From: Pseudomonas sp. P5_109
GTDB lineage: Bacteria > Pseudomonadota > Gammaproteobacteria > Pseudomonadales > Pseudomonadaceae
Direction: 5' to 3'
Assembly: GCF_034009455.1 (NCBI RefSeq)
Contig: NZ_CP125380.1
Coordinates: 2,989,501-3,053,500 of the forward strand
Length of the DNA stretch: 64,000 bases
Shown here piece by piece: positions 16,955 through 25,306 of this stretch (its first letter is position 1; each line of letters starts with the position of its first letter). The notes beneath the pieces are model-generated. The model saw only the letters and a list, made by a program, of their open reading frames with translations. It ran no database searches and was not told where the DNA came from. The position numbers and the translations under genes were made by a program.

Positions 16955-18376
16955 TCAAGCCTCCAGCGCGAACGTGCGCACGTCGGTCAAATGCCCGGTA
17001 ATCGCCGCGGCGGCGACCATGGCCGGACTCATCAAGTGGGTGCGCGCGCCAGCGCCCTGGCGTCCTTCGAAGTTGCGATTGGTGCTTGAAGCGCAGCGAT
17101 CACCGGGGGCGAGCACATCGTCATTCATCGCCAGGCACATCGAACAACCGGACTGGCGCCATTCGAAACCGGCATCGAGGAAGATCTGCGCCAGCCCTTC
17201 GTCTTCGGCCTGGTTTCGCACCAGCGTCGAGCCGGGCACGATCATGGCCCGCACGTGGGCCGCCACGCGTTTGCCGCGCACGACGCGGGCGACATCGCGC
17301 AGGTCTTCGATGCGCGCATTGGTGCAGGAGCCGATGAAGGCATGGCTGATCACCACGTCGCTCAGCGGCATGCCCGGTTCCAGGCCCATGTAGTTCAGGG
17401 CGCGTTGCATGCCCTGGCGCAGGATCAGGTCCGGCTGCGCGGCCGGGTCCGGCACCTGTCCGCCCACCGGTGCGGCCTGATCGGGGCTGGTGCCCCAGGT
17501 GACCATGGGTTCCAGGGTCCCGACATCCAGGCTGACTTCGCGATCGAACACCGCAGCGGCGTCGCTGTGCAGGCCTCGCCATTTCGCGACGGCCTGTTCC
17601 CACAGTTGGCCCTGAGGGGCCCGGGGCTTGAGTTGCAGATAGGCAAAGACCTTGTCATCGGGGGCCATGAACGCGCCCCGGGCGCCGGCTTCGACGGCCA
17701 TGTTGCAGATGGTCATGCGCGCTTCGACGCTGAGGGCGTCGATAGCCTGGCCGGCGAACTCGATGGCGTAACCGGTGGCGCCGGAAGCGCCGATTTTTTC
17801 GATCAGGGCCATGATGATGTCCTTGGACGTCACACCGGCCCCGAGCACGCCATTGACCGTTACGCGCATGCTCTTCAGGCGTTTGTAGACCAGGGTTTGC
17901 GAGGCCAGCAGGTGTTCGATTTCCGAGGTGCCGATTCCGAAACCGAAGGCTCCCAGGGCGCCGTAGGTGGTGGTGTGGCTGTCGCCGGCGGCCACGACCA
18001 TGCCCGGCAGGATAAAGCCTTGCTCGGGGGCCACGACGTGCTCGATGCCCTGGCGCTTGTCCAGCACGTCGAACAGCTCGATGCCGAAGTCGCGACAGTT
18101 TTCTTCGAAGTAGGACACCTGGAGGGCGCCCCCGGCATCCGGCATGGCGGCAATGCGCGTCGGTGCCGTCGGGTTGACGTGGTCGACGACCGCCAGCGTC
18201 GCCCCCGGACGCCACGCCTTGCGGCCCGCTTCACGCATGCCGCTGAAGGCTTGCGGGCTGGTGTATTCGTTGGCGACCTGGCGGTCGATGTACAGCAGCA
18301 CATGGCCCTGATCGTCGAGGGTGCAAACCGTGTGACTGTCGATGTGTTTCTGGTAGAGCGTTCTAGGGCTGTGCAT
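16955..18376 (-). CDS. LeuC-like hydro-lyase large subunit (paralogue)
   Basis: The 473-residue large subunit has the three 4Fe-4S ligands of the aconitase family: the Cys of GSCTNARIEDL and the pair in SGCSMCLAMN. It also has the substrate-loop signatures GDSHTTTYGALGAFGFGIGTSE and NRNFEGRQGAGARTH. ATG 18376 is chosen because AAGAG lies 9 bases upstream; ATG 18397 has no site. An ACAACAAGAG stretch just before the start may be an Hfq/Crc target. Relative to biosynthetic LeuC many non-catalytic positions differ. Substrate could be maleate, citraconate, a malate derivative or isopropylmalate. Confidence 0.85.
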   Translation of the reverse strand: MHSPRTLYQKHIDSHTVCTLDDQGHVLLYIDRQVANEYTSPQAFSGMREAGRKAWRPGATLAVVDHVNPTAPTRIAAMPDAGGALQVSYFEENCRDFGIELFDVLDKRQGIEHVVAPEQGFILPGMVVAAGDSHTTTYGALGAFGFGIGTSEIEHLLASQTLVYKRLKSMRVTVNGVLGAGVTSKDIIMALIEKIGASGATGYAIEFAGQAIDALSVEARMTICNMAVEAGARGAFMAPDDKVFAYLQLKPRAPQGQLWEQAVAKWRGLHSDAAAVFDREVSLDVGTLEPMVTWGTSPDQAAPVGGQVPDPAAQPDLILRQGMQRALNYMGLEPGMPLSDVVISHAFIGSCTNARIEDLRDVARVVRGKRVAAHVRAMIVPGSTLVRNQAEDEGLAQIFLDAGFEWRQSGCSMCLAMNDDVLAPGDRCASSTNRNFEGRQGAGARTHLMSPAMVAAAAITGHLTDVRTFALEA

Positions 18377-18624
18377 GGAGTGGGCTCTTGTTGTCATGCG
18401 AGATCACGGAAACATGCCCACAGCATATTCATCGCGAATCCTGCATCAAGGTCCATTGGGTGAAGGCATTGAACACGATCTGTGAATTGCACAGCGCTGC
18501 TCAACGTAAAGAAACTACCTAGAACACTGCGGCAAATGCCGTCACCGATAGGGTTAGTCTCAATATCCCGCCGGCAGGGGCTGTCATAGGCTGTGGGCTT
18601 TGAAAGCCGTTCGCCGGAGTCGCC

Positions 18625-19248
18625 ATGCGTTTTTTTGAACTGATCACTTTTACCGTGCGCGTGCGCACGGTGGCCGATGCGCTGGTACGCATCGAGACTG
18701 AGTTGGCGAAGCCGCAAGTCGGCGGCACATTGATGGGCTGCTGGGCCTCGGAGATCGGCCAGTTGAACCAGATCGCCGTGCTGCGCGGCTATGCGGACGA
18801 AAGCCTGCGCCAAGCCGAGCGCGAGCGTTTTCTGCTGGGGGGCAGTGCGTTTGGCATCAACGAATTCATCACCGACCTGCGCATCGAAAACTACACACTG
18901 TTTCCCTTCCTCGAACCCTTGAGCGCCGGCCAGCATGGTCCGTTCTATGAGTTACGCGTCTACGACCTGATCAGCAGCGGCTTGCAGCCGACCCTCGACG
19001 GCTGGAGCAAAGCCATCGAGGTGCGGACCGCCGAGCAGTATTCTTCGGTATACGCGGCGTTCTACGCCACTGACGGTGCGCTGCCGCGCTATCTGCACAT
19101 CTGGCCGTGGGCCAGCCTTGAACAGCGCTTGCAGGTGCGCACCCAGGCGGTCGCCGACGGCGTCTGGCCGCCGGAAAACTCCGGCCCGCAACTGCGCGAC
19201 ATGCGCTCGACGATCTATTTGCCGGCGAAGTTTTCGCCGTTGCGGTGA
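18625..19248 (+). CDS. NIPSNAP family protein
   Basis: The 207-residue protein contains two related ferredoxin-like halves of the NIPSNAP type. The second half carries FYELRVYDLISSGLQPTLDG with RYLHIWPWASLEQRLQVR and ends in STIYLPAKFSPLR. No active-site residues are known for bacterial members, and they are often found near catabolic enzymes. ATG 18625 has a GCCGGAG element about 10 bases upstream. It is divergent from the LeuC-like gene (248-bp gap without any ORF) and followed by a hairpin repeat. The function is unassigned. Confidence 0.8.
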   Translation: MRFFELITFTVRVRTVADALVRIETELAKPQVGGTLMGCWASEIGQLNQIAVLRGYADESLRQAERERFLLGGSAFGINEFITDLRIENYTLFPFLEPLSAGQHGPFYELRVYDLISSGLQPTLDGWSKAIEVRTAEQYSSVYAAFYATDGALPRYLHIWPWASLEQRLQVRTQAVADGVWPPENSGPQLRDMRSTIYLPAKFSPLR

Positions 19249-19285
19249 TTGGGGTGTCGCTCGGCTGCGGTTTTGTGCTTCGGGC

Positions 19286-19335
19286 TTTTTTGGGGCCGCT
19301 GCGCGGCCCAACGGGGGCAAGCCCCCTCGCCACAG
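19286..19335 (+). repeat. GGGGCCGCTGCGCGGCCC hairpin repeat, left copy
   Basis: GGGCCGC and GCGGCCC form a tight hairpin, followed by a second palindrome (GGGGGCAAGCCCCC). The same two-hairpin block recurs at 20059-20104 in the same orientation, and a diverged copy occurs at 43401-43446. It may act as a terminator for the NIPSNAP gene. Together the two nearby copies flank the second leader/DUF6124 cassette. Confidence 0.8.
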
Positions 19336-19389
19336 TTGGTCTGCGTCTGTTGTCCATGCGTTGTTTCTTGCCCTGAGGGCTAGCCCGCA

Positions 19390-19733
19390 GGGCGCGTGTT
19401 TAACGGGCGTCAGGGTTACTTCATGAAAGCTACAAGATCTTGCGTCGTTGCCTACGGTTACGCCAGAATCCGCCGGCTTGTGCGCCTTGGAGCCCATCGG
19501 TAACTTGATTCGCGCCACTGCCCATCAGTGGTCGGGTTTAGTCGCCCGTGGTAACTCAGTTGTGCGTGCATCTGTCATGCAGGTCTTTCATTGCCTGTAC
19601 TTGATGGTGGCTGTACGCAGGGCGCCCTCGGGCGCGCCGGATTGCTGAGTTTCCCGGTCGACTAACCTGCGTACAGCTGCCTCCCCTTTCGTTTAGTCGC
19701 AAGAGGGGTGGCACCCAATAGGAAACTCAGCAT
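19390..19733 (+). ncRNA. C4/cI-like structured antisense leader RNA, copy 2
   Basis: Same plan as the leader at 9418-9758 but with changed sequence. Loop A TTTAGTCG is in a CGGG/CCCG hairpin at 19533-19548. Segment B, CGACTAA, is at 19659-19665. Loop C TTTAGTCG is at 19692-19699 inside a hairpin with arms 19683-19691 and 19700-19708. The long stem pairs CTGTACGCAGG (19611-19621) with CCTGCGTACAG (19666-19676) perfectly and continues outward with GGTGG/CTGCC. An inner GCGCCC/GGGCGC hairpin lies at 19622-19635. A, B, C and the stem all differ from copy 1 in ways that keep pairing, which argues for selection on RNA structure. Confidence 0.65.
19448..19648 (+). other. Possible Icd/Ash-like leader reading frame, copy 2
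   Basis: This open frame starts at a TTG and shares PTVTPESAGLCAL with the frame in leader copy 1. Unlike copy 1 it reads through loop A (WSGLVARGNSVVRASVM) and ends inside the long hairpin after APSGAPDC. Phage P1/P4-type Icd/Ash peptides have a similar low-complexity look, but I cannot confirm homology. Translation through A could compete with pairing to B. Confidence 0.3.
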
Positions 19734-20036
19734 ATGTTCAAGGTAACCCCCAATCCGACGGATGCCGATCCGACATCTCACTTCCCCTCGGCTGCCGACA
19801 TCAAAGCCACGCCGCGTACGCCCGGCCACCTGTTTACCGTTGACCCCGAAGCCACGACTGAAACCCTGATGGTGTATCTGGTGGAGACGCTGGCGTCCGT
19901 CGATGTGATGGTGCATCAACTGGTGGATCATCTGGACGGTGGGGCGCGCAATGCCCTGCTGGGGATCTCCAACAGTGTGATGCTGGCGGAGATCACGGCG
20001 AACCGGGAGTTGGATCGGATTGACCCGCCTGAGTAG
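19734..20036 (+). CDS. DUF6124 (DUF3077-type) protein, copy 2
   Basis: The 100-residue protein starts MFKVTPNPTDADPTSHFPSA, with AGGAAA about 8 bases upstream. It resembles the protein at 9761-10075: the same N-terminal MFKVTPNP motif, TPRTPGHLFTVDPEATTETL, and a helical C-terminus (VHQLVDHLDGGARNALLGIS, then AEITANRELDRIDPPE). Its sequence is clearly diverged, so the duplication is not recent, yet both copies keep the same type of structured leader. The function is unknown. Confidence 0.8.
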   Translation: MFKVTPNPTDADPTSHFPSAADIKATPRTPGHLFTVDPEATTETLMVYLVETLASVDVMVHQLVDHLDGGARNALLGISNSVMLAEITANRELDRIDPPE

Positions 20037-20058
20037 GTCCATGCTGACGCGGTGGTCC

Positions 20059-20104
20059 TTTTGGGGCCGCTGCGCGGCCCAGCGGGAGCAAGCTCCCTCG
20101 CCAC
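20059..20104 (+). repeat. GGGGCCGCTGCGCGGCCC hairpin repeat, right copy
   Basis: Direct repeat of the block at 19286-19335, with GGGAGCAAGCTCCC as its second palindrome. It lies immediately after the DUF6124 gene and may serve as its terminator. Confidence 0.8.
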
Positions 20105-20118
20105 GTGCCTGTGCCTGT

Positions 20119-20295
20119 TCAGTGCAACGCCTGTTCGTCCAGGTACTCGTCCAGGTACTCGTTCAGGCATTCGATGAACGCCTGATGCTGCGTGTGCACC
20201 GCGACCGTGGTGGTCAGCGCCAGCAAGACCTTCTGATCGAGGTGCGGTAGCGTCCCGACCAGAAGGTTTTCGGTGGGTTCGTTCAGAAACGATCC
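20119..20295 (-). pseudogene. Possible gene remnant after dehydrogenase
   Basis: A minus-strand frame after the end of the D-hydroxyproline dehydrogenase gene reads NEPTENLLVGTLPHLDQK and continues through AVHTQHQAFIECLNEYLDE to a TGA at 20119. It looks protein-like (helical, acidic end with a DEYL tandem repeat), but no acceptable start codon or ribosome site lies between the dehydrogenase end and this stretch. It may be the 3' end of a lost gene, or a chance frame. I do not recognise the family. Confidence 0.25.
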
Positions 20296-21569
20296 AGCCT
20301 GTACGGCGCAGTCGCCGGCAGGCTGTGGGATTGGGCGCCGATCAAGGGCGAGGCCATCTGCGCAATCATCTCCGCCGTGACCGCTGCCTGGGTCAACCCC
20401 AGATGTTGATGACCGAAAGCGAGCAGGACCTTGCCGTCGCACACCCGGTCGATGATCGGCAGGGAGTCGGGCAAGGAGGGGCGGAAACCCATCCACGGTG
20501 TGGCGGCTTCAGCACTCAGATCGTGCTTGAACAGGCCTTTGCTCAGGCGGTGCAATTGCCAGGCGCGCTCCATGGTTGGCGGGCTGTCGAGACCTGCGAA
20601 TTCAACGGTGCCGGCCAGGCGCAGGCCGTCGGTCATCGGCGTCATGATGAACTTGCGCTCCAGCGAGGTGACGGCGAACGGCAAGCGTCCGTGCTCGTGA
20701 GGCAGCATCAGGTGATAGCCGCGCTCGGTGTCCAGCGGTACTTTCTTGCCGGTCAGCGCGGCGGTGAGCTTCGCTGAATGGGCGCCACAGGCAATCAATA
20801 CCTGGCGGCTGCTGAAACGGCCTTGATCGGTGATCAACGACACGCCGAGTTCACTCAGTTGCCCGCCCTCGACTCGCTGCTTGAGGAACTGCACGCCGCT
20901 GGTTTTGGCTGCGTGGACCAGTTCGCCGACCACCTGGAAGGGATCGAGAAAATGCCCGGTGCGCGGGAAAAACAAGCCGCCGCGAATCTGTTCGCTGAGC
21001 TGCGGCGCCGCATCGCGCACGGCCCTGGCCTGCCAGAAATCCACCGGCACTTGCTGTTGGCGCATGCGCGATTGTAGCGCTTCGATCGCCTGCTGCGAAT
21101 CGGCGCGCTCGAACACCAGCAGCGAGCCGTCTTCTTTCATCAGTTCGGGACGCTCGATGGTCTGCAGCAAGCGGTGCCAGGCACCCAGGCTGCTTTCATT
21201 GAGCGCGCGGATGCCGGCCACGGTGCGCTGGAACGGCGCCGGGCGCAGGTTGAGCAACAGGCGCACGAACCAGGGCAGGGCCCGGGGCATGTATTTCCAG
21301 TCCAGGCGCAGCGGGCCCATCGGGTCCATGAGCATGGCGGGCAGGCGCTTGAGGATCGACAGGTCGGCGATGGGGAACACCTGTTCGGTGGCGAGGTGCC
21401 CGGCATTGCCGAACGAGGCGCCCCGGCCGGGCTCCTGCTGGTCGATGACCACCACCCGTCGGCCCTGATGCGCCAGGCGCAGGGCGCAGGCGACGCCGAT
21501 GATGCCGGCGCCTATTACGGCAACGTCTGCCTCGACGTGCGAGGGGTTCAAGGGAGAATGGTTGGTCAT
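20283..21569 (-). CDS. D-hydroxyproline dehydrogenase (DadA-like FAD oxidase)
   Basis: The 428-residue FAD-dependent amine dehydrogenase has an N-terminal Rossmann motif (GAGIIG, residues 20-25), a second FAD-contacting stretch (GASFGNAGHLATE) and the C-terminal LPIIDRVCDGKVLLAFGHQH-type closing motif. By family and context it oxidises cis-4-hydroxy-D-proline to 1-pyrroline-4-hydroxy-2-carboxylate. It is the distal gene of the hydroxyproline operon, 3 bases after the semialdehyde dehydrogenase stop codon. A general D-amino-acid dehydrogenase role is the alternative, but context argues against it. Confidence 0.85.
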   Translation of the reverse strand: MTNHSPLNPSHVEADVAVIGAGIIGVACALRLAHQGRRVVVIDQQEPGRGASFGNAGHLATEQVFPIADLSILKRLPAMLMDPMGPLRLDWKYMPRALPWFVRLLLNLRPAPFQRTVAGIRALNESSLGAWHRLLQTIERPELMKEDGSLLVFERADSQQAIEALQSRMRQQQVPVDFWQARAVRDAAPQLSEQIRGGLFFPRTGHFLDPFQVVGELVHAAKTSGVQFLKQRVEGGQLSELGVSLITDQGRFSSRQVLIACGAHSAKLTAALTGKKVPLDTERGYHLMLPHEHGRLPFAVTSLERKFIMTPMTDGLRLAGTVEFAGLDSPPTMERAWQLHRLSKGLFKHDLSAEAATPWMGFRPSLPDSLPIIDRVCDGKVLLAFGHQHLGLTQAAVTAEMIAQMASPLIGAQSHSLPATAPYRLDRF

Positions 21570-21572
21570 GGC

Positions 21573-23144
21573 CTAGGCTTCTCTCTGGCCGTCGAGCAGG
21601 CGACGCAACTGCAACGGATTGCCATGCTTGAGCGCGGCCGGCAACAAGGCGTCCGGGAAGTCCTGGTAGCAGACCGGACGCAGGAAACGCAGGATGGCGG
21701 CGGTGCCCACCGAGGTGCTGCGCGCATCGGACGTCGCCGGGAACGGGCCGCCATGAACCATGGCGTCGCATACTTCGACACCGGTCGGCCAGCCATTGAC
21801 CAACAGGCGCCCGGCCTTGCGCTCCAGGGTCGGCAGCAGGGCCCTGGCGCTTTCCAGATCACCATCGTCCAGCTGCAACGTAGCCGTCAATTGGCCTTCC
21901 AGGTGCTCAAGCACTTGGCCGATTTCGTCATCGCTGGCGCATTGCACGATCAACGACGCGGCGCCGAATACTTCCGCCTGCAACGCCGGGTTGGCGAGAA
22001 AATCCGAGGCGTGGGTGACGAACAGGTGGGCCTGGCACTGGTTCGGGGTTTCGCCACGCAGGCCGGTTGCCACGGTTTGCGCATGTTCGGCCAGTGATCC
22101 GACGCCGGACTCATAAGCATTGAAGATTCCCGGCGTCAGCATGGTTTGCGCCGCGCTGCGTTGTACAAGCTCTGCTGCCGTACTGATGAACCGTTGCAGG
22201 TCCGGGCCTTGACGAGCAATCACCAGGCCTGGGTTGGTGCAGAACTGGCCGGCACCCTGGGTGAGGGAGGCGACGAAGCCTTGCGCCAGCGATTCGGCGC
22301 GTGATTGCAGGGCTGCCGGGAACAGCAACACCGGGTTGATCGAACTCATTTCCGCGTACACCGGGATCGGCTCGGGACGCGCCTGGGCCGCGTTGCACAA
22401 GGCGATGCCGCCGCTGCGCGAGCCGGTGAAACCCACGGCCTTGATGCGCGGGTCGGTGACCAGGGCGATGCCCACTTCGCGGCCGGAGCCGTACAACAGC
22501 GAAAACACGCCTTCGTGCAACCCGCACAGTTTGACCGCACGGGCCACGGCTCGGCCCACCAGTTCACTGGTGCCCGGATGCGCGCCATGGGCCTTGACGA
22601 TCACCGGGCAACCGGCGGCCAGTGCCGAGGCGGTGTCCCCGCCGGCAACGGAGAAGGCCAGGGGAAAGTTGCTGGCGCCGAACACCGCTACCGGGCCGAG
22701 CGGCACCTGACGCTGACGCAGATCCGCGCGGGGCAGGGGCTGGCGTTCCGGCAGTGCGGAGTCGACCCGCACATCCAGCCATTCGCCGGCACGCACGGTG
22801 CGGGCAAAGGTGCGCAGTTGCTGGCAGGTGCGGCCGCGTTCACCCAGGATGCGCGGGCGTGGCAGGCCGGTCTCGGCCACGGCGCGGTCGATCAACTCAT
22901 CCCCCAAGGCTTCGATTTCGCTGGCGATGGTTTCGAGGAATTCGGCGCGTGGGTCCAGGGACGTCGCGCGATAGCTGTCCAGTGCACTCCACGCCAGGGC
23001 GCAGGCCTGCTCGACGTGTTCGCCGCTGCCACCGTGGTAGGCCGGTTCAAGGGTCAGATCCGTGGCGGGATCGATGCCGCGGATCACTTCGCGGTTGCCG
23101 GTGATGGCCTGCTGGCCGATCAGCATGTTGCCTGTCAGAGTCAT
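21573..23144 (-). CDS. 2-oxoglutarate semialdehyde (2,5-dioxovalerate) dehydrogenase
   Basis: The 523-residue aldehyde dehydrogenase belongs to the long KGSADH branch. It contains [20 protein letters not shown], the catalytic Glu in [10 protein letters not shown], and the nucleophilic Cys in [10 protein letters not shown]. It oxidises 2-oxoglutarate semialdehyde to 2-oxoglutarate, the last step of hydroxyproline breakdown. The gene lies between the deaminase and D-hydroxyproline dehydrogenase genes. A gap of about 180 bases with no ORF separates it from the deaminase gene, so an internal promoter is possible. Confidence 0.88.
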   Translation of the reverse strand: MTLTGNMLIGQQAITGNREVIRGIDPATDLTLEPAYHGGSGEHVEQACALAWSALDSYRATSLDPRAEFLETIASEIEALGDELIDRAVAETGLPRPRILGERGRTCQQLRTFARTVRAGEWLDVRVDSALPERQPLPRADLRQRQVPLGPVAVFGASNFPLAFSVAGGDTASALAAGCPVIVKAHGAHPGTSELVGRAVARAVKLCGLHEGVFSLLYGSGREVGIALVTDPRIKAVGFTGSRSGGIALCNAAQARPEPIPVYAEMSSINPVLLFPAALQSRAESLAQGFVASLTQGAGQFCTNPGLVIARQGPDLQRFISTAAELVQRSAAQTMLTPGIFNAYESGVGSLAEHAQTVATGLRGETPNQCQAHLFVTHASDFLANPALQAEVFGAASLIVQCASDDEIGQVLEHLEGQLTATLQLDDGDLESARALLPTLERKAGRLLVNGWPTGVEVCDAMVHGGPFPATSDARSTSVGTAAILRFLRPVCYQDFPDALLPAALKHGNPLQLRRLLDGQREA

Positions 23145-23328
23145 GGTGTTTCCTTAAAAAATTGGGCGGATCCGTCAGCGAAACAACGGAGCTCCAAGGG
23201 GTAATGCCAATCGAGACCCTCGCCACAGGTTGATCAGTGTTGGTCGATCCCTTTATTGATCGGCATTAGGCTCCATTGGTCGAAAACAAAGGCGGCGCGC
23301 ATTGGCACGCCGCTGTACAGGCCGGATG

Positions 23329-24276
23329 TCAGGCGAAGTTCTGCTCGGCCGACCACTGCTCGTACCACTGGCGGAACAGCGTGTACTGGTTCTCGGCGTA
23401 ACGACGCTGGGCATCGCTGAGCACGTCGGTCTCGTTGAAGTGCAGGCTGTATTCCTTGTCGCCATTGAGCACCATCAGGTGCTTGTAGTAGAGCACCAGG
23501 TCGCAGCCTTCATCGAAGGACGACAGCACCGCCAGTGCCGATTCCAGTTCCCGTGCCTGGCGACGCGCCTTGGCATCGCCCTTGGCCGCTTGTTTGCTCA
23601 GGGCCACCAGGCGCAACACTTCGCGCGGCAGGGCGTTGCCGATGCCGGTGATGGAGCCGGTGGCGTTGCAGTTGACGAAACCATGCACCACCTGGGTGTC
23701 GACACCGACCATCAGGGTCACGTCATCGTCCCTGGAGGTGATGTGTTCGGCGGCGTAGCGCATGTCGGCGGCACCGCCGAACTCCTTGAAGCCAATCAGG
23801 TTCGGGTACTCGCGGCGCAGTTCGAAGAACAGGTCGGCGCGGGTGGCGAAGCCGTAGTAAGGGCTGTTGTAGATCACCGCCGGCAAGCCCGGAGCGGCTT
23901 CGAGAATGGCGGCGAAGTGGGCTTTTTGCGCGGTGGCTGAAGCGCCGCGAGACAGCACCCGAGGGATGACCATCAAGCCATGGGCGCCGACTTTGGCCGC
24001 GTGTGCCGCATGGGACACCGCTTCGCGGCTGTTGACCGCACCGGTGCCGACGATGGTCGGAACGCCGGCGGCCACCAGGCGCGCCACGCCTTCCTGGCGC
24101 TCGGCTTCGGTCAGCAGCGGCCAGTCACCCATGGAACCGCAATACACCACTGCGCTCATGCCGATGTCGATCAGCTCGCGACCCTTGGCCACCAGCGCGT
24201 CGAAGTCGGGCTTGCGCTCGGCGGTGCACGGGGTCATCAGGGCAGGGATGCAGCCAGTGAAAATGTTGTCGCTCAT
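23329..24276 (-). CDS. 1-Pyrroline-4-hydroxy-2-carboxylate deaminase (DapA family)
   Basis: The 315-residue TIM-barrel protein of the dihydrodipicolinate-synthase/N-acetylneuraminate-lyase family has the catalytic Tyr in IYNSPYYG and the Schiff-base Lys in NLIGFKEFGG. With the epimerase and dehydrogenase next to it, it should remove ammonia from 1-pyrroline-4-hydroxy-2-carboxylate to give 2-oxoglutarate semialdehyde. ATG 24276 is preferred because AAGGAG lies 11 bases upstream; a longer frame to 24351 has no site. Confidence 0.88.
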   Translation of the reverse strand: MSDNIFTGCIPALMTPCTAERKPDFDALVAKGRELIDIGMSAVVYCGSMGDWPLLTEAERQEGVARLVAAGVPTIVGTGAVNSREAVSHAAHAAKVGAHGLMVIPRVLSRGASATAQKAHFAAILEAAPGLPAVIYNSPYYGFATRADLFFELRREYPNLIGFKEFGGAADMRYAAEHITSRDDDVTLMVGVDTQVVHGFVNCNATGSITGIGNALPREVLRLVALSKQAAKGDAKARRQARELESALAVLSSFDEGCDLVLYYKHLMVLNGDKEYSLHFNETDVLSDAQRRYAENQYTLFRQWYEQWSAEQNFA

Positions 24277-24334
24277 TTTGTTGATACTCCTTGAAGCGTT
24301 CATGCAGATCGGGTGAAGGAAGAAACGTGGCGGC

Positions 24335-25261
24335 TCAAATGCCCCACGCAAAGGGATCTTGTTCGTCGATCAGCAAGGTGCTGTCGGCGGTCATGTAGGC
24401 GCGGCCGGTGATGAAAGGGATGATGCGTTCGCCCTCCCATTCGTAGCTGCCGATGAATTGGCTGGCGGTGATGCTGGCCTGGACCCAGCGTTCACCGGCG
24501 GCCAGTTTGCCGTCGGCCGCCAGGCACGCGAGCTTGGCGCTGGTGCCAGTCCCGCAGGGCGAGCGGTCGTAGGCCTTGCCGGGGCACATGACGAAGTTGC
24601 GGCTGTCGGCGTGGTCGTCATCGGCGAACAGTTCGATGTGGTCGATCAGCGCGCCGTCGTCACCATGGATGCCCTGGTCCTCGAGGGCCTTGAGCATTGC
24701 CCAGGTGTATTCGGTGAGGAAGTCGACGTTGTCCATCTGCAAGACCTGACCGTGGTCGGACACCAGGAAGAACCAGTTGCCGCCCCAGGCGATGTCGCCG
24801 TACACGCGGCCATGCCCCGGCACTTCGACCGGCACCTGTCGGCGGTAGCGGTAGGCGGGCACGTTGCGCAGGGTGACGTTGCCATCCTCGTGCAGGGTGG
24901 CGTTGACCGGGCCCACTGGCGTATCGATCTTGTGCTCGCCAGGCTGGAGGTGGCCCAGGTGATGCAGCGAGTTGACCAGGCCGATGGTGCCGTGGCCGCA
25001 CATGCCGAGGTAGCCGGCGTTGTTGAAGAAGATCACGCCGCAGGTGGCATCTGGCGACACTGGTTCGCAATACAGCGCACCCACCAGCACATCGTTGCCA
25101 CGGGGTTCCAGCAGGCAGGCGCGACGCCATGGGTCATGCTGCTCGCGAAAGGTGTCGCGCTTCTCGGCCATGGTCCGGCCAGCCAGCTGCGGCAGGCCCG
25201 ACATCACCAGGCGAGTCGGCTCGCCGCCGGTGTGGGAATCAATGACATGTACTTTTTTCAT
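24335..25261 (-). CDS. 4-Hydroxyproline 2-epimerase
   Basis: The 308-residue proline-racemase-superfamily enzyme has both catalytic cysteines: Cys88 in GMCGHGTIG and Cys236 in [10 protein letters not shown]. Two Cys residues indicate an epimerase rather than a dehydratase (Thr variant). It converts trans-4-hydroxy-L-proline to cis-4-hydroxy-D-proline, the entry step of the pathway. [20 protein letters not shown] is the family start, so ATG 25261 is chosen over ATG 25273. It is preceded by the APC permease gene on the same strand. Confidence 0.92.
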   Translation of the reverse strand: MKKVHVIDSHTGGEPTRLVMSGLPQLAGRTMAEKRDTFREQHDPWRRACLLEPRGNDVLVGALYCEPVSPDATCGVIFFNNAGYLGMCGHGTIGLVNSLHHLGHLQPGEHKIDTPVGPVNATLHEDGNVTLRNVPAYRYRRQVPVEVPGHGRVYGDIAWGGNWFFLVSDHGQVLQMDNVDFLTEYTWAMLKALEDQGIHGDDGALIDHIELFADDDHADSRNFVMCPGKAYDRSPCGTGTSAKLACLAADGKLAAGERWVQASITASQFIGSYEWEGERIIPFITGRAYMTADSTLLIDEQDPFAWGI

Positions 25262-25306
25262 AAACACATCCATTAGAGGAACACGCAGGTTTTGCCGGCC
25301 TGAATT

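Noticed and set aside
16343..18376. Core leucine biosynthesis leuCD
   Set aside because: Neighbours are a 2HCT transporter and DmlR-like regulator instead of leuB, asd and truA, and the subunits look diverged, so a paralogue is more likely. A genome-wide check is needed to be certain.
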